64,000 nucleotides of DNA from Polydactylus sextarius (Eukaryota; Chordata; Actinopteri; Polynemidae). Shown piece after piece: positions 51,600 to 62,900 of this stretch (positions are counted from its first letter, which is position 1; every line of letters starts with the position of its first letter). The position numbers and the translations under genes are program-made. The notes under the pieces were generated by a model that saw only the letters and a program-made list of their open reading frames with translations, made no database searches and was not told the origin of the DNA. The stretch spans positions 16,438,001-16,502,000 of the forward strand of contig CM028906.1 in NCBI GenBank assembly GCA_016801845.1. The letters run 5' to 3'.

Positions 51600-52200
51600 T
51601 CTTTACCCCCTCCCTTCCCCATGCACCACTTTTCTCTCCATATTTTATCCTTTATCGTCCCCAGAATAAATAACCTTGAGATAAATAGAAGGCACGTTAC
51701 ATTCTAGATATCTCAACTTTAAAATGGAAAACATCTTGAGCTCAAAAGAGAAAGAGGATCCAAAAAGGAGCCATGTTGTATTTCAAGGATACTGCCCCCT
51801 TAACCAGAGGCGTCCGTGTTACTCCGGAGCAGGGGCACCTTGTGGAGATCCGATCCATTCCCCTCGCTTTCTCCAAAGTAAGCTTGACAATCTGCAAATC
51901 AAAAATTAGCTTTAACAAGCCAAAGTTGAAACAAAAGTGTGTGTTTTTTCTGTAATCTGATGATGTATTGGCCATGAGGCCAAGGTCAGGGTTCACTCAG
52001 CAACCACGCACGAGCTTGTTTACATTAACCAGTAAAAAGGCTAATCAGAGGTATATGATTTCACCTTCTCTACAGTTAACAGGACCTTTTGATGTTGGCA
52101 ACCATGTAACATCTGCTTTTAAGTTGGGTGGATTGAGGAGGGGAAAAAGTTTTTTTCTCAGGCCTGCTGATAGAGCTTGAATTGAGAAAAAGAAAAATGA
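51600..52200. promoter_or_regulatory. candidate regulatory block
   Basis: The part 51640-51960 has balanced composition with AT-rich cores (gataaataga, aaaattagct). Assignment is by appearance only. Confidence 0.3.
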
Positions 52201-52472
52201 AAGGGGAATGAAATAACCATGTCTGAGTGGAAATACATCTGATGAGCCAGACATTTTAGGAGGCAAAAAGCATAACATCATGCTGCTTGACACTGGAGTT
52301 TGTTTGTGAAAGTCAGACTTTTTTTGTTATGAATAGATAGGATGTTTTTTTTCCTCATTTCAGTTATAATATTGAGACCGAAACACACAATTACAGCTTT
52401 TTGAGAAAAAGACAATTTGTCAGTTTGACTAACTCATTTCATAATGTATTACTTTAGCTGCTGAGCTGTCAA

Positions 52473-52476
<4 letters not shown>

Positions 52477-52559
<83 letters not shown>
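52477..52559. repeat. (GT)n microsatellite
   Basis: Eighty-three bases of uninterrupted GT repeat, ending gtgtgg. Such purity suggests a young, polymorphic locus. Confidence 0.98.
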
Positions 52560-52560
<1 letters not shown>

Positions 52561-54139
52561 CGAGACCAAAAGCATCAGTGGGTAAAGAAGCAGAAATGTC
52601 AGGTTTTTGTCCACGGACTACAAAATATACCATCATTAGCTCTGCAGTCTGACACGATGTGGCTGCAGAGGAGCTGAAGACAAAGACAAATGTTGCAGCA
52701 AAAATATTTTTAGCTGCATCTGGATTTAGTTGGGAGTCGACCATGGAGGGACCTCCACTAGCTAAGCAGCAAATGAAGAACAGAGGGTCCAAACGATTGA
52801 ACTGTCATTGGTAGAATTGCAATTTTCATCCTATCGGGGGCTCTGGCTCAGACCTGGGGGCCTGGGTATCTGTAAAAGTTTCACAAAAACCTGTCTGGTA
52901 CCAGTTAGCACTAAGCTGGCACACTTACCTGAACATGAAATCAATCAGGTCAATTTTCTTATACCTGCAGCAAAGCCATGGCTAAGTGATGATGACTACC
53001 AATTGGTCGCTATGTATATTTTTTTTTTTCCCCCACCAGGATGGCATTGTGCAATCAAAACAAAAAAGTGCCTGCAGTAATGGAAGATACATTTTCACGT
53101 GCTTTTTTCATCTGTGTAACACAAGCCTAATTCACCTCACTACATAGCTTTGCCTTTTCCTTCCTTTAGTGCTGCCTTGACCTATGGGAGAAAAATCAAA
53201 GCGGATATGTGAGGGTTTTAGGAAGAGAGATATTTTCCCTTCTTTGCATCGGGCCTCTGAACTTTCAGCTGAACTTTTAGCATGTGTTAAACGCAACATT
53301 GATGTTATCGAAATTGACACTGCTATGCTACGAGAGAAGACAGAGCAGCTCAGCATTCTCCATCATCGTATACCCACATTCTATGCACACATGCACACAC
53401 ACACAACCCGCTGAAAAAAGTTCACAGACCAAACTCACTGCCAGGAACCGAGAAGAAAAATCCAAAACAATCTTTTTCTTTTTTTCTCTTTTTTTATTTT
53501 TAAAGAAGACCAAATCTAACTGTCAGCTCAGTGAGGATTATTCCACCATGGTTGGCTCCCCAACTTCCCCACCGTAATCCACCCAAAAAAACTCTTGGTG
53601 AAGCCTTTCAAAACAATTTATGCAAACAAACATCAAGCTCAGCTATTTGTATTGGCACCACTTTGCAGTAAACCAGACTGAACTAAGACCAGATGGGGTT
53701 GGGCCATTTCTCTCTCAGTGTGGTGCAATACTAGAGGCAGCTCAGCAGACATGCTCAACCCAAAAACACTGTCTTCTGTAATGGAGAGTGTTTCAATATT
53801 TAGACCACTTCTCATCACATTCCCCACTTTGGGGTATATATATGAGGTGGATTTCCTCAAGGACACATAAAACTACAAGGGGAATATTGCAAACATTTCT
53901 GTATGATGTTGTGGCATAATGTTTTATTCACTCATCTTTACTTGTTGGCAGAATGTATCCCTAAAACAGGTTATAATCCATAAACTGTAGATTGTTGTTG
54001 TCCTTCACATCTCATACTGAGTGATCACTTTCTAATTCACTCAACTCTTGACCCCACATAATGGCTAATTTAGAATAAAAAATTACATTGAATGTTGATA
54101 ATTGTCACAGTTTTGCTGTGTAACTTACAAGTTCCCTTG
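52560..54139. other. no gene seen
   Basis: Mixed unique and AT-rich sequence. Short T/C runs lie near 53020-53040 and 53470-53500. No element is recognised. Confidence 0.4.
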
Positions 54140-54640
54140 TCTAGAAAATATGGCCATACATGAGAGAAAAGATGCCGAAACATACCATGACTGGTCTGGT
54201 GTTGACAGCGGTGGCTGTGCTGTGGCCGGTAATTGGGCTGACAGTAATAGGAACTGTCTTTTTGCCTCTGCGGGCCATAGAGATGGGCCACAATGCTGCC
54301 GTGGATTTAGCAGCTGCAGTCAGATGGAAACCATGTAACTGCAATTTTCTTCGTCTTCCTTTTTTCTTCCTCTGTTTGAACGCTGACATGATCATTTATG
54401 AGTTGAGTGAATTTCATGACCCTCCGGGCCCTTGAAACCTGGTCAACCGCCAATATGCGATTGCAGAAATACATGGTTGTCAATGAGAAAATGAGCCCTC
54501 CATTCGTCATTCCAGAGGAACTTGTTTTTTTGCAGATACTTGTATTTACTCGACAGCAGCGTTTTGCTGCTGCTGGCCCTCCGCCTTGAGGGAAAGTTCG
54601 GTTTTGAAGTCAGCATCCATCTTGGCGAAGACCACACATA
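54140..54640. promoter_or_regulatory. candidate conserved block with unusually few stops
   Basis: Well-balanced composition from 54160 to 54600. At least four overlapping open frames on both strands occupy 54100-54510. One + frame (54160-54435) would encode a 91-residue peptide with a hydrophobic stretch (LVLTAVAVLWPVIGLTVIG). Opposing frames of equal quality and no recognised homology make a non-coding element more likely than a gene. Confidence 0.42.
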
Positions 54641-55037
54641 TACAAACACGGGCATAGCAGCAGGGAGGTAGCCTACACAGGCTCCTTATTGCTGTTGACT
54701 TAAAATGCATATTTGATCATGTTCGTGTCCAAATGTGAATGTTAATGCTCAAGGAGATCCGCACAATGCCACCGCAGCAGCTTTGACACACCCAGAACAG
54801 ACATGTATACACACCACTTGCCGACATGAACACACATAGACAAAAAGCCTAAGGCCCCGAGATAAAAGACGGCACATGGATCCACACATCATATGATCAA
54901 CCCTCAACCTACTTGTCCACACATGCACACACATGCATCTCCAGACACCCCGGGGAGAAAATAGACACACATTCCTCCCACTTGTTCTCCATCTCTCTAT
55001 CTCTCTTATACACACCTACACTTGCACAAGCTGTGCT

Positions 55038-55039
<2 letters not shown>

Positions 55040-55070
<31 letters not shown>
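55040..55070. repeat. (CT)n microsatellite
   Basis: About 15 uninterrupted CT units. The flanking 54750-55300 is CA- and CT-rich simple sequence without a gene. Confidence 0.95.
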
Positions 55071-55073
<3 letters not shown>

Positions 55074-55639
55074 AGCAGTTATTTCCCAGAGTCACTGCCA
55101 GAACTCTCTCTCTCCCAGTGACAAGCTACAAATCCCTGACACCACCACTGATGATAGCTTTACAGTAGAGCCTCAAGGGGACTCTGCCAGCCAGCGCACA
55201 CAAACAACACACACATGCCTCATTCTCTCACTGCCTCTCTTTCTGCCTTTCTCCCTTCTGTCTGTCTGTCTTTCTCCCTCTCCCAGGAGCCCCAGGGGCC
55301 TCTGGGATATGTGGCTCCCAACACAAAATGCCTAGGGTTTGTTTGAGTTAAACATCTGACTACAAGCATTCAAAGTGACGAGGGTACAATGAAACAGCAA
55401 TTATGTCTGTCCATTCATGTACAGATCCATGTTTAAATTGCAGAAAACAAAACCAAATAGATATATGTGTAATTATCTTATTTCAAAATACACATTGTCT
55501 TTTAAACTCAATGATACCAATCAAAGCATTACCACAGCACCGTGGCACTAGTTACACAGCAATCAAACTTCTACTTGTACTGTCGTCACATACAGTCATC
55601 ATTCCCTTTATTCTCTACACCAGACTGATTTATTGAGAT

Positions 55640-56310
55640 AGTTGCCATGATGCCATACTCTCTCTATCCCCCTTTTTTTTCCAGCTGATGAAGCTTTAAT
55701 GACTCCCTCAGTGCGCTGTAATTATTCATCTGCCCTGAGGATGTTTGTTTTGGTGTTAACCGGCCACTGCTGTGACCATATCCTTCATTGCTCTATTATT
55801 TCTCATTACAATATTTATTACTTTTCTTTCCATTTTGGATAATTTAGCAGTACTAATAATGTGCTTCATGGGGGGAAGTTTGTATGCAGTGTATGTGTGT
55901 GTGCTTGTATAATAATTCCAAATCACAAGTGCCTTGGATTTATTGGCATATACCAATTTGGCTTTAATGAGATCACACACCTCCAGGTAGGTGTCGCTTC
56001 ATCCCCTGCTTGGCTCAGGGTTCTCCCTCCATCTCTCCGTCTGTCTGCCCTTATTACCATTTCGCACACCCCCTTCATTCCACCTCCACTGCCGCCGCCG
56101 CCGCCACCCCCCGTCTGATGAAAAAGCAAGAAGGCTTTGTGTGGTTCATTAAGTCAGCAAAGGAAATGTATTAAATAGGAGAATAGGGCTGGGAGCTATC
56201 GAGTGTTGACTTAACCTTTCCAGTTTTTTTTCCACCCAGTGATGCTTTTAATGGAGGATGCGTGCAATCCTCAGTCTCATTAGTAACCACATGGATCAGT
56301 TAGAACAAGA
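55640..56310. promoter_or_regulatory. candidate conserved block
   Basis: Two sub-blocks (about 55690-55870 and 55920-56300). They are rich in homeodomain-type cores such as gtaattattc and tttaatgag, with a (CCG)n run at 56091-56106. The style is that of vertebrate developmental enhancers. Function is inferred. Confidence 0.42.
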
Positions 56311-58039
56311 TATAATAGAGGTTTGGACTTGCTTATTCTTAAATAACATGAATGGATGTACTGTAAGGGTGAATGCCTTTGTCTGCTCGTAGTTAAATGT
56401 TCTATTAGATGACCAGTCTTGGGTCAAAAGGTATGCTAACAAATTGCAACTGCCAGATTTTGTGTCAGCCCATTTCAAACAGAGACATGGTTGAGAGTAT
56501 GAATATTCTGGGTGCTACACATATAATTGCAATACTTTCTTGTGAGTATCCAAACTTTCTGTCCCCACCAGGATGCCGCTCCAAGGACATACAATAAATT
56601 TATTCCATTTACTTTCCAAACTTTATTTGAGCCCAAAGCCCAAAACTTCACGTAAATTCTATATGACTTGAACTTAAGGACAAGAGCTTGGACTTGGACA
56701 GTGTCTAGTGGCTAAAGGAAGACTTCTGCACCATCCTGCTGGTGATGGTGCCATGTAAGAGTATATTGATCATGTCTTAACTGTCATGTGCAATGTTAGA
56801 TTACACCATAACAATCCAAAGATGGTAGACCTTTCCAGAGTAATATCCTGAAAAATAACATTACACTTAATATACAAGTAGAAGCGGCAAACACATCCCA
56901 AACATTTGAAAAAGAGTTAATTGCCATTGGCAGCAATTTAGATGCTAAAAAACAAAACCTTGTTGCAATGTGATTACTAAGTAGTCCAGACAAAGCACTG
57001 TATGAAAAAAGGTTCATTGTTGGGTTGTCATACATTTCCTGGGGAAGGGCACTTTGGTCATTCTGCCATTACAATTAGTGTTCATTTGGGCCTGATTCAG
57101 TGAGATCTACACTGACTGCTGGACATGCATTATGCATAAGTCTGTCCATATGCACTTGGGCCATCATGCATGCCCTTGTAGAAATGCATCGACCACCAGC
57201 ATGCAATTACGTTTAGCCTTTTTTCCAACCTTTCCTTCTCTGTGTGCACATTCTCCCATGTAATAGGGGTTTAGGCATGAGAGTGTGCACCATCCTGAGA
57301 TAATAAGTTCTGATCTATTCATCATTAATGGCAAACGAAAAGTTAAGATTGTTATATTTTGTGAATCTTGATGTCTTTGTTATTCCAGATCAGTAATGTG
57401 TCACTGTCCAGTCAACACAATTCATCTCTAAATGTTCCCACTGAGAAAATCATAGCACTTTTCAAGATCAATAAATGATTTAAAAACAGCTTAGATTATC
57501 TGAAAATTGAATTGTCACAAAGCTGAAAACAGCACTGTTGAAAAATGAAGTGTTGTTTTGCTTGTTCAGATATTCAATTTGAAACACTATAAGAAAGCTG
57601 ATAATAATGTAACATGCTTTTGCACTTTTTATCTTCAGTTACCCTACTTCATATTTTTATGCCTCTGGAGCACTTTTGAAAACTGGCTTATTTTAAAATC
57701 AAGCTGTCTTGTCCTTTTCATTTGTTCGTATTGATTATAAGTCATTTGCACTGTCCCCAATTTTGTATGAGTTTTGTCGACTACAAAAAAATATTGGGTG
57801 CAGGCTGACCTCTGCTCTGAGGTGAAATACAAATATGTGAGAGGACAGGATAGAAGAGTGGAGACAGGACGTAACACAAGGTCAGAAACACTGAAAGTTA
57901 AAGGCATTTTTCATTCGAAGATGAAGTATACTACATGAAAGGTTTAATACAGAATAACGCTCATTGTTGAGGATAACCCAACAAGTTCCCTGGTTTAGGT
58001 TTAGGTGCCTGTCAGGACCAATGAGCACTTGTCAGAATC
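56311..58039. other. no gene seen
   Basis: AT-rich sequence with scattered short open frames below 90 codons and no recognised element. Confidence 0.45.
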
Positions 58040-58330
58040 AGAGACATAGTGATGTGTGAGAGTTGCTCTTTGCCTTTGGATATTCAGAAATGGCACTTCC
58101 CGAGGCCTGGGCCATGACCACTCTGTCCACTTTATCTCTGTGGAAAATCTCAGACGGGAGATCTTCATCTTCTTCACGCGGCTCTTTAGCGCCCCTCGGA
58201 GAGAAAGCCCGTAATCGCAGATGCGTCTCCAGGGGGAAGAGAGAGACGCCATACATCAGTTTAAAAAAACAGGCAGGGCACCGAGAAATTTGGCACAAGG
58301 TAACAGACGTGACAACGGAAACCTTACACC
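58040..58330. promoter_or_regulatory. candidate regulatory block, CpG-richer than flanks
   Basis: About 290 bp with several CpGs around 58170-58260, in an otherwise CpG-poor area, and no simple repeats. Open frames exist on both strands here (58063-58341 +, 58038-58397 -). Neither resembles a known protein, and overlapping frames in opposite strands argue against coding. A conserved element is the simplest reading, unproven. Confidence 0.4.
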
Positions 58331-58439
58331 GCCCTAGATAGTCAGAAAAAGGCAGATCATATGACTCAGTAGGACTCATCATCGCTGTCAGTGTCAATAC
58401 AAATATAGTGTGTATGGGGAAATAATAGACCCCCTCCTT

Positions 58440-59000
58440 CCTTCCCTGTTCCGGCTCAGCATCACAGGAGGAGGGGGGTTCAGCTTGTTTATGTTTATGG
58501 GAGAAAGCGAGAGAACTGGTGATGGTTGAGCTGCTGATCTAATAAGGCTTAAAATTATTTCTCGTTTCATTCACTATGAGGCAGCACCATTCCTTACCCA
58601 TCTTTCAAGTGAGCATCATTCAATTAAAATGCAATTCTCGTCGCCCCCATCCACAGATATTTAATTAGACTGGAGAGCAGGGCTTCCACTGTGTCTCTTT
58701 TTTTCTAGAACAGCTCTTCAGATTTCACCTCTAAGGCATATTTTCACTCTGTAACTCGTTGGTTAAACAAGGGCATGTATCCATTTGTTAATTGACACAA
58801 TTACGCATTACGCGTAATGGTCACGTAGGTCTCGAGGCGCGCATCAATCATTGGTCTATTGACCTGCCAAAAACCCCTCTAACAGTTCCTGCTAGGACTG
58901 CCCCTCTCTCTAATAGAGAAAGATAGAAACATCATCGTCATTAACTCCGGGATGGACCTCTGGCCACAGAGCCAGAGGCGAGCAGAGGTCGAGATTTAAA
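58440..59000. promoter_or_regulatory. candidate conserved regulatory block upstream of irx6
   Basis: About 0.9-1.4 kb before the start codon. It contains several homeodomain-type cores (atatttaattaga near 58658), an ATTGG box near 58850 and the perfect 14-bp palindrome CATTACGCGTAATG at 58806-58819. Composition is balanced and simple repeats are few, unlike the flanks. Conservation is inferred from appearance. Confidence 0.45.
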
Positions 59001-59439
59001 AAAAAAGAAAGAAAAAAAGCCCTAGAGGTGCATATTTAACCTGCTTTTATCTAACAGACTGTAAATAAAAGAAATTGTTATAAACGAAAATCTGTATTAA
59101 CTGAAAATAAAAGGAGATTATGTTAATTACACATAATTGTGTGATTCCCATTTGTCTGGGTGAAGTAAAAAAGAAATAATACTACTAATAATAAAACTAT
59201 GTAAGAAATGTATTCTGCTCAATGTGATAAGTAACAAAACTGCCCAAGAAAAAAAAAGATATCGTCACTGGTTCTTTTTCCAGTTTATTTTACTTCACAA
59301 GAGGATTTCCATATGTTGCCATGTTACAATTTAATAATGATGAACAACAATTCAATTTTCTGTATCTCGGCAAATCGGTGAATAAATTCTATTACAAAAA
59401 AGCGGGACAGGAGTGTGTGCAGTGCACCTTAAGAAAACC
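59001..59439. other. AT-rich spacer between upstream block and irx6 promoter
   Basis: A-rich runs and short TAATA repeats. I see no distinct element apart from an AACAAT Sox-type core near 59343. Confidence 0.4.
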
Positions 59440-59760
59440 CTGTGTTGGACGTGATTGGCAAAGACATTATTCTATCCTTGGTACCCTGCCGTTCCGGGAT
59501 TACAGTGACGTCACGCTGATACCCTTGCATGGATGAATGCTAAAGAACTATGGAGCCACAAATAATAGCACAAGCAGAGTCCATATCTTGCAAGTCTTAC
59601 GTTATCCTTTAAGCCTCCTTCAGCTAACACAACAACAATTTTTTTTTGCACTTAATGACGCTTAATTTCATTTCTTATCGGGTCCTTGGGGGGGATTATT
59701 CATTCATATAAAACAATCTGCAGCTGGTGCCAGCCCAAAAGTCTCCCTCCTGTGAGTGAA
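59440..59760 (+). promoter_or_regulatory. irx6 proximal promoter (predicted)
   Basis: Three core-type elements lie at plausible distances. There is an inverted CCAAT box (gattgg, 59453-59458), a 10-bp palindromic CRE (GTGACGTCAC, 59505-59514) and a TATA-like tataaaa at 59707-59713. The TATA position would put the start of transcription near 59735-59745, about 140 nt before the ATG. The sites are seen; their use is inferred. Confidence 0.5.
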
Positions 59761-59883
59761 GTCATCTATTATTGAGCGAAAGGCCGTGCGTGGAAATGTG
59801 TGTAAGACGGTGGATTTGAAGTAGAATTGGTTGCAATCGATCAAGGGTGAAGAATATTGCTGATGGTAACAAAAGAAGCAGCT
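59740..59883 (+). other. irx6 5' leader with short uORF
   Basis: If transcription starts downstream of the TATA-like box, the leader contains an ATG at 59796 opening an eight-codon frame including the stop (MCVRRWI, ends 59819). It also contains an ATG at 59863 in frame with the main ORF. The leader start is an estimate. Confidence 0.45.
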
Positions 59884-59928
59884 ATGTCTTTCTCGCAATT
59901 TGGATACCCTTACAATGCAACTTCACAG
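59884..59928 (+). CDS. irx6a: irx6 coding exon 1
   Basis: Encodes residues 1-15 (MSFSQFGYPYNATSQ) and ends in phase 0 at CAG followed by the donor gtaaga. The ATG at 59884 is chosen because the protein then starts as other Irx proteins do (MSF/MSY). An in-frame ATG lies seven codons upstream at 59863 with no intervening stop, so a slightly longer N-terminus cannot be excluded. Confidence 0.88.
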
Positions 59929-62900
59929 GTAAGAGACTTTTTTCTCTTTTTTATTTCTGTAAAGTTTTTTGCAAACACAGTTAAATTGCTATTTCTTAAT
60001 TTTTTCATCCTTTTTTCCTCTATAGTCTGAGCACTTCTCTCTCTTAAGAAACATTTGTGAATGAGTGGCTGCTTTCACAGTATTGACAGCTATTTTTCGT
60101 GTGCTGCTTTTGTTGTTCTACCAAATATCGATATACACGCACCCGTGTCCAATTACACTGAATTATGAATGAACTCACGTTTTTTTTTTTTTTTTTTTTG
60201 TCTGATGACAATAGAGATGAATGTCACCTTTTGCACACTACGCGGTGTAATTGGGCTGTAACGCATGCTGTACTCATTCGCAAACTTTCTGTTGAAATTA
60301 CCGGTGCGTGTAGACAAATGGGATTATATTGTCAGCTTTTCAAAAACGCGGTTTAGTTAGTAATTTTAAGACTCTATCATTGCGGCTGATGACAAGTTGG
60401 AAGAAGCATGCAAGTTGATCAAGAGGTCGAAAGTTACTAGCGTGGCAAAGTTGTCACCCAACTTTTTTTTTTTTTTATATATTTATCTCAATAATATTTA
60501 TTAAAACCGTTCAATAGATTATAGGTGAACCCAAAATCTTTTACATTTGAACTGAGCTACTCGACACTGACATTTCTTCAGATTTGTCTAATCCTGTCTG
60601 GAACTTATTTTATTTTATTTTTTTTTTTTTGAAACAGATGAGAAACTGGAGCATGTTACTCATCTTTTACGCATGGATTTTTACACAATGGAAAAAATAA
60701 AATATGGTGTCATTTACTTTCAAACATAATCTTAAATTATGGATTTTAATAAAACGCGAAAAAAGATGTGGCGTGGCTCATTGCACTTGTTCCCATTGTA
60801 AGATACCCTCTCTGTCTCTCCCACTTGACTCCTGGAAGGATCTGAAAAGTGACTTACCTCGAATTAAGGCAGGTCACAAGTTAATAATGACACCTGATTC
60901 GTGATAACTGAACCGATGAGAAGCGGAGATAAACGAAACCAGCTCACATTTCTTCTCTCTCAACACCAGACACCAGCGCAACTTGTTTAGATGGATGTGT
61001 ATATATATTTATATATATATATATATATTTGCAGTGCATCAGCCACAGTCACTTCAGAGTTGTCACAGACATCCAGATAGCAGCAAACACAGGCAATGAC
61101 CATGTCTATCCACGATTCTCTTTGTGCAGTTTTTCGTGTCGGCAAACCCCAGTACGACTTGCTGCGATTCGATTTCCAGGTCGGTCTCTGACGGGACAGG
61201 CGGCTCTCAAACCGCCGCTGCCGCCGCCGCCGCTGCTTCCTTCTGCTGCCCGTCCTACGAGAACCGGCTCCTGGCGAGCAGCCGGACGGAGCTGAACGCG
61301 GCGCTGGGGATGTACAGCTCTCCATACGCTGCAGCGGCAGCCGCCAGCCAAAACTACGCCAACTACTTCCCCTACAGCACCGATCCATCCGCTATCTACT
61401 CCACACTGGTGGGCTCACTTCAGCCTCATTTCAGCGGCTAAGAGGGGGGTGTCTATGGGAGGAGGGTAGAGTGGCTTAGGGATGATCGATCAACCGGGTT
61501 TTTGTTCAATCAGTTTACTGCAAACACAACCATCAAGACAAGCCACTTAATCCTGCATCCATTCATGTCTGTCTCCTGTTTAAAACACGTTTAAAATGCC
61601 CTGAGGTGACGGGAAGAAGTGTAGTAGCAATGCAAAGGGAACTTTTTTCCCCCACTTCTGCTCATTCATTTCTTATGTCAGAATATTTGCACTTGTTTCT
61701 GTTGCTGTACTGAAGTTAAAGTTAAATTATGTTGCTTCACACTCAGAGTTGTTCACTGGTATCAGTTAAGTACTGGGTGACTTAATAAAGGGGCACTTTG
61801 CGGTGCAGCTGAAACTTTTTTATTTTCATTTTCATTTTCTGAAATACATTAAGTCAGAAAAATATGCTGTCTATACAAAAGCTGCAATTTAAGCCTGCAA
61901 AAGTGAAACAAATGTATGATGATAAGTAAAAAATAAAATGAAATGAAATAATGATAATGATAAAATTAGCATTCTTGATCCATATATTACATTCAACCTG
62001 TTAAATCACATTTAAAAAGACACATGCCTTTCATGATTGGATATAAATACTCTTGCTTAAATCACTTTTGCTTTACTTTTGAATGAAGAGAATACATTTA
62101 AAAAAAATGTTGCAGTGTAACAACTCTTTTTTTTTTTTTTTTTTTTTTACCTTTTTACAGAATCCACAGTATGACATTAAGGACAGCACAGGCACTTTAC
62201 ACTCTGGCATCACTCAGACCGCTGCGTACTACCCTTATGATCATTCGCTCGGACAGTATCAGTATGATCGGTAAGGTCTGTTCAATATGTAATATGAACT
62301 TGGTTGAACCTGGTAAAATGTCTTTCACCATTGATCATCTAAAGCAGCCATTTTACATAGGAAATATGCTGCATTCAGATCAAAGGTCAGAGTGTAACTC
62401 CATACTGATATCTACTTGGAGCAAAGCTGTATATATTTCAAACAGCAGCAAGCAGAGATATAAGATGTCTAAGTAACAAGTCTATGATATCCTTCTCTAA
62501 CTGCACTAATGGCCAGAATCTCTCTCTCTCTCTCTCTGTGCCCCTGTCCAGATATGGGACAGTAGACTTTAATGGCACAGCCAGAAGAAAAAATGCAACC
62601 CGTGAAACCACCAGCACCTTGAAGACATGGTTGTACGAGCACCGCAAGAATCCGTATCCCACCAAGGGGGAAAAGATCATGCTGGCCATCATCACCAAAA
62701 TGACCCTCACTCAAGTGTCCACCTGGTTCGCCAACGCCAGGAGGAGGCTAAAGAAGGAGAACAAGATGACCTGGTCACCAAAGAATAAAACCACTGATGA
62801 CAGGAAGGATGATCTTAAGAGCGACCAAGACTGTGTCACCAAAGGTAATTGAGTCCATAAAAATGTAACTATTTATTGTTAAACTAAGCATATGCTTATC

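Noticed and set aside
61033..61129. Alternative acceptor for irx6 exon 2 at 61034
   Set aside because: It would add 95 nt and shift the reading frame, and the result would not match Irx6 proteins.
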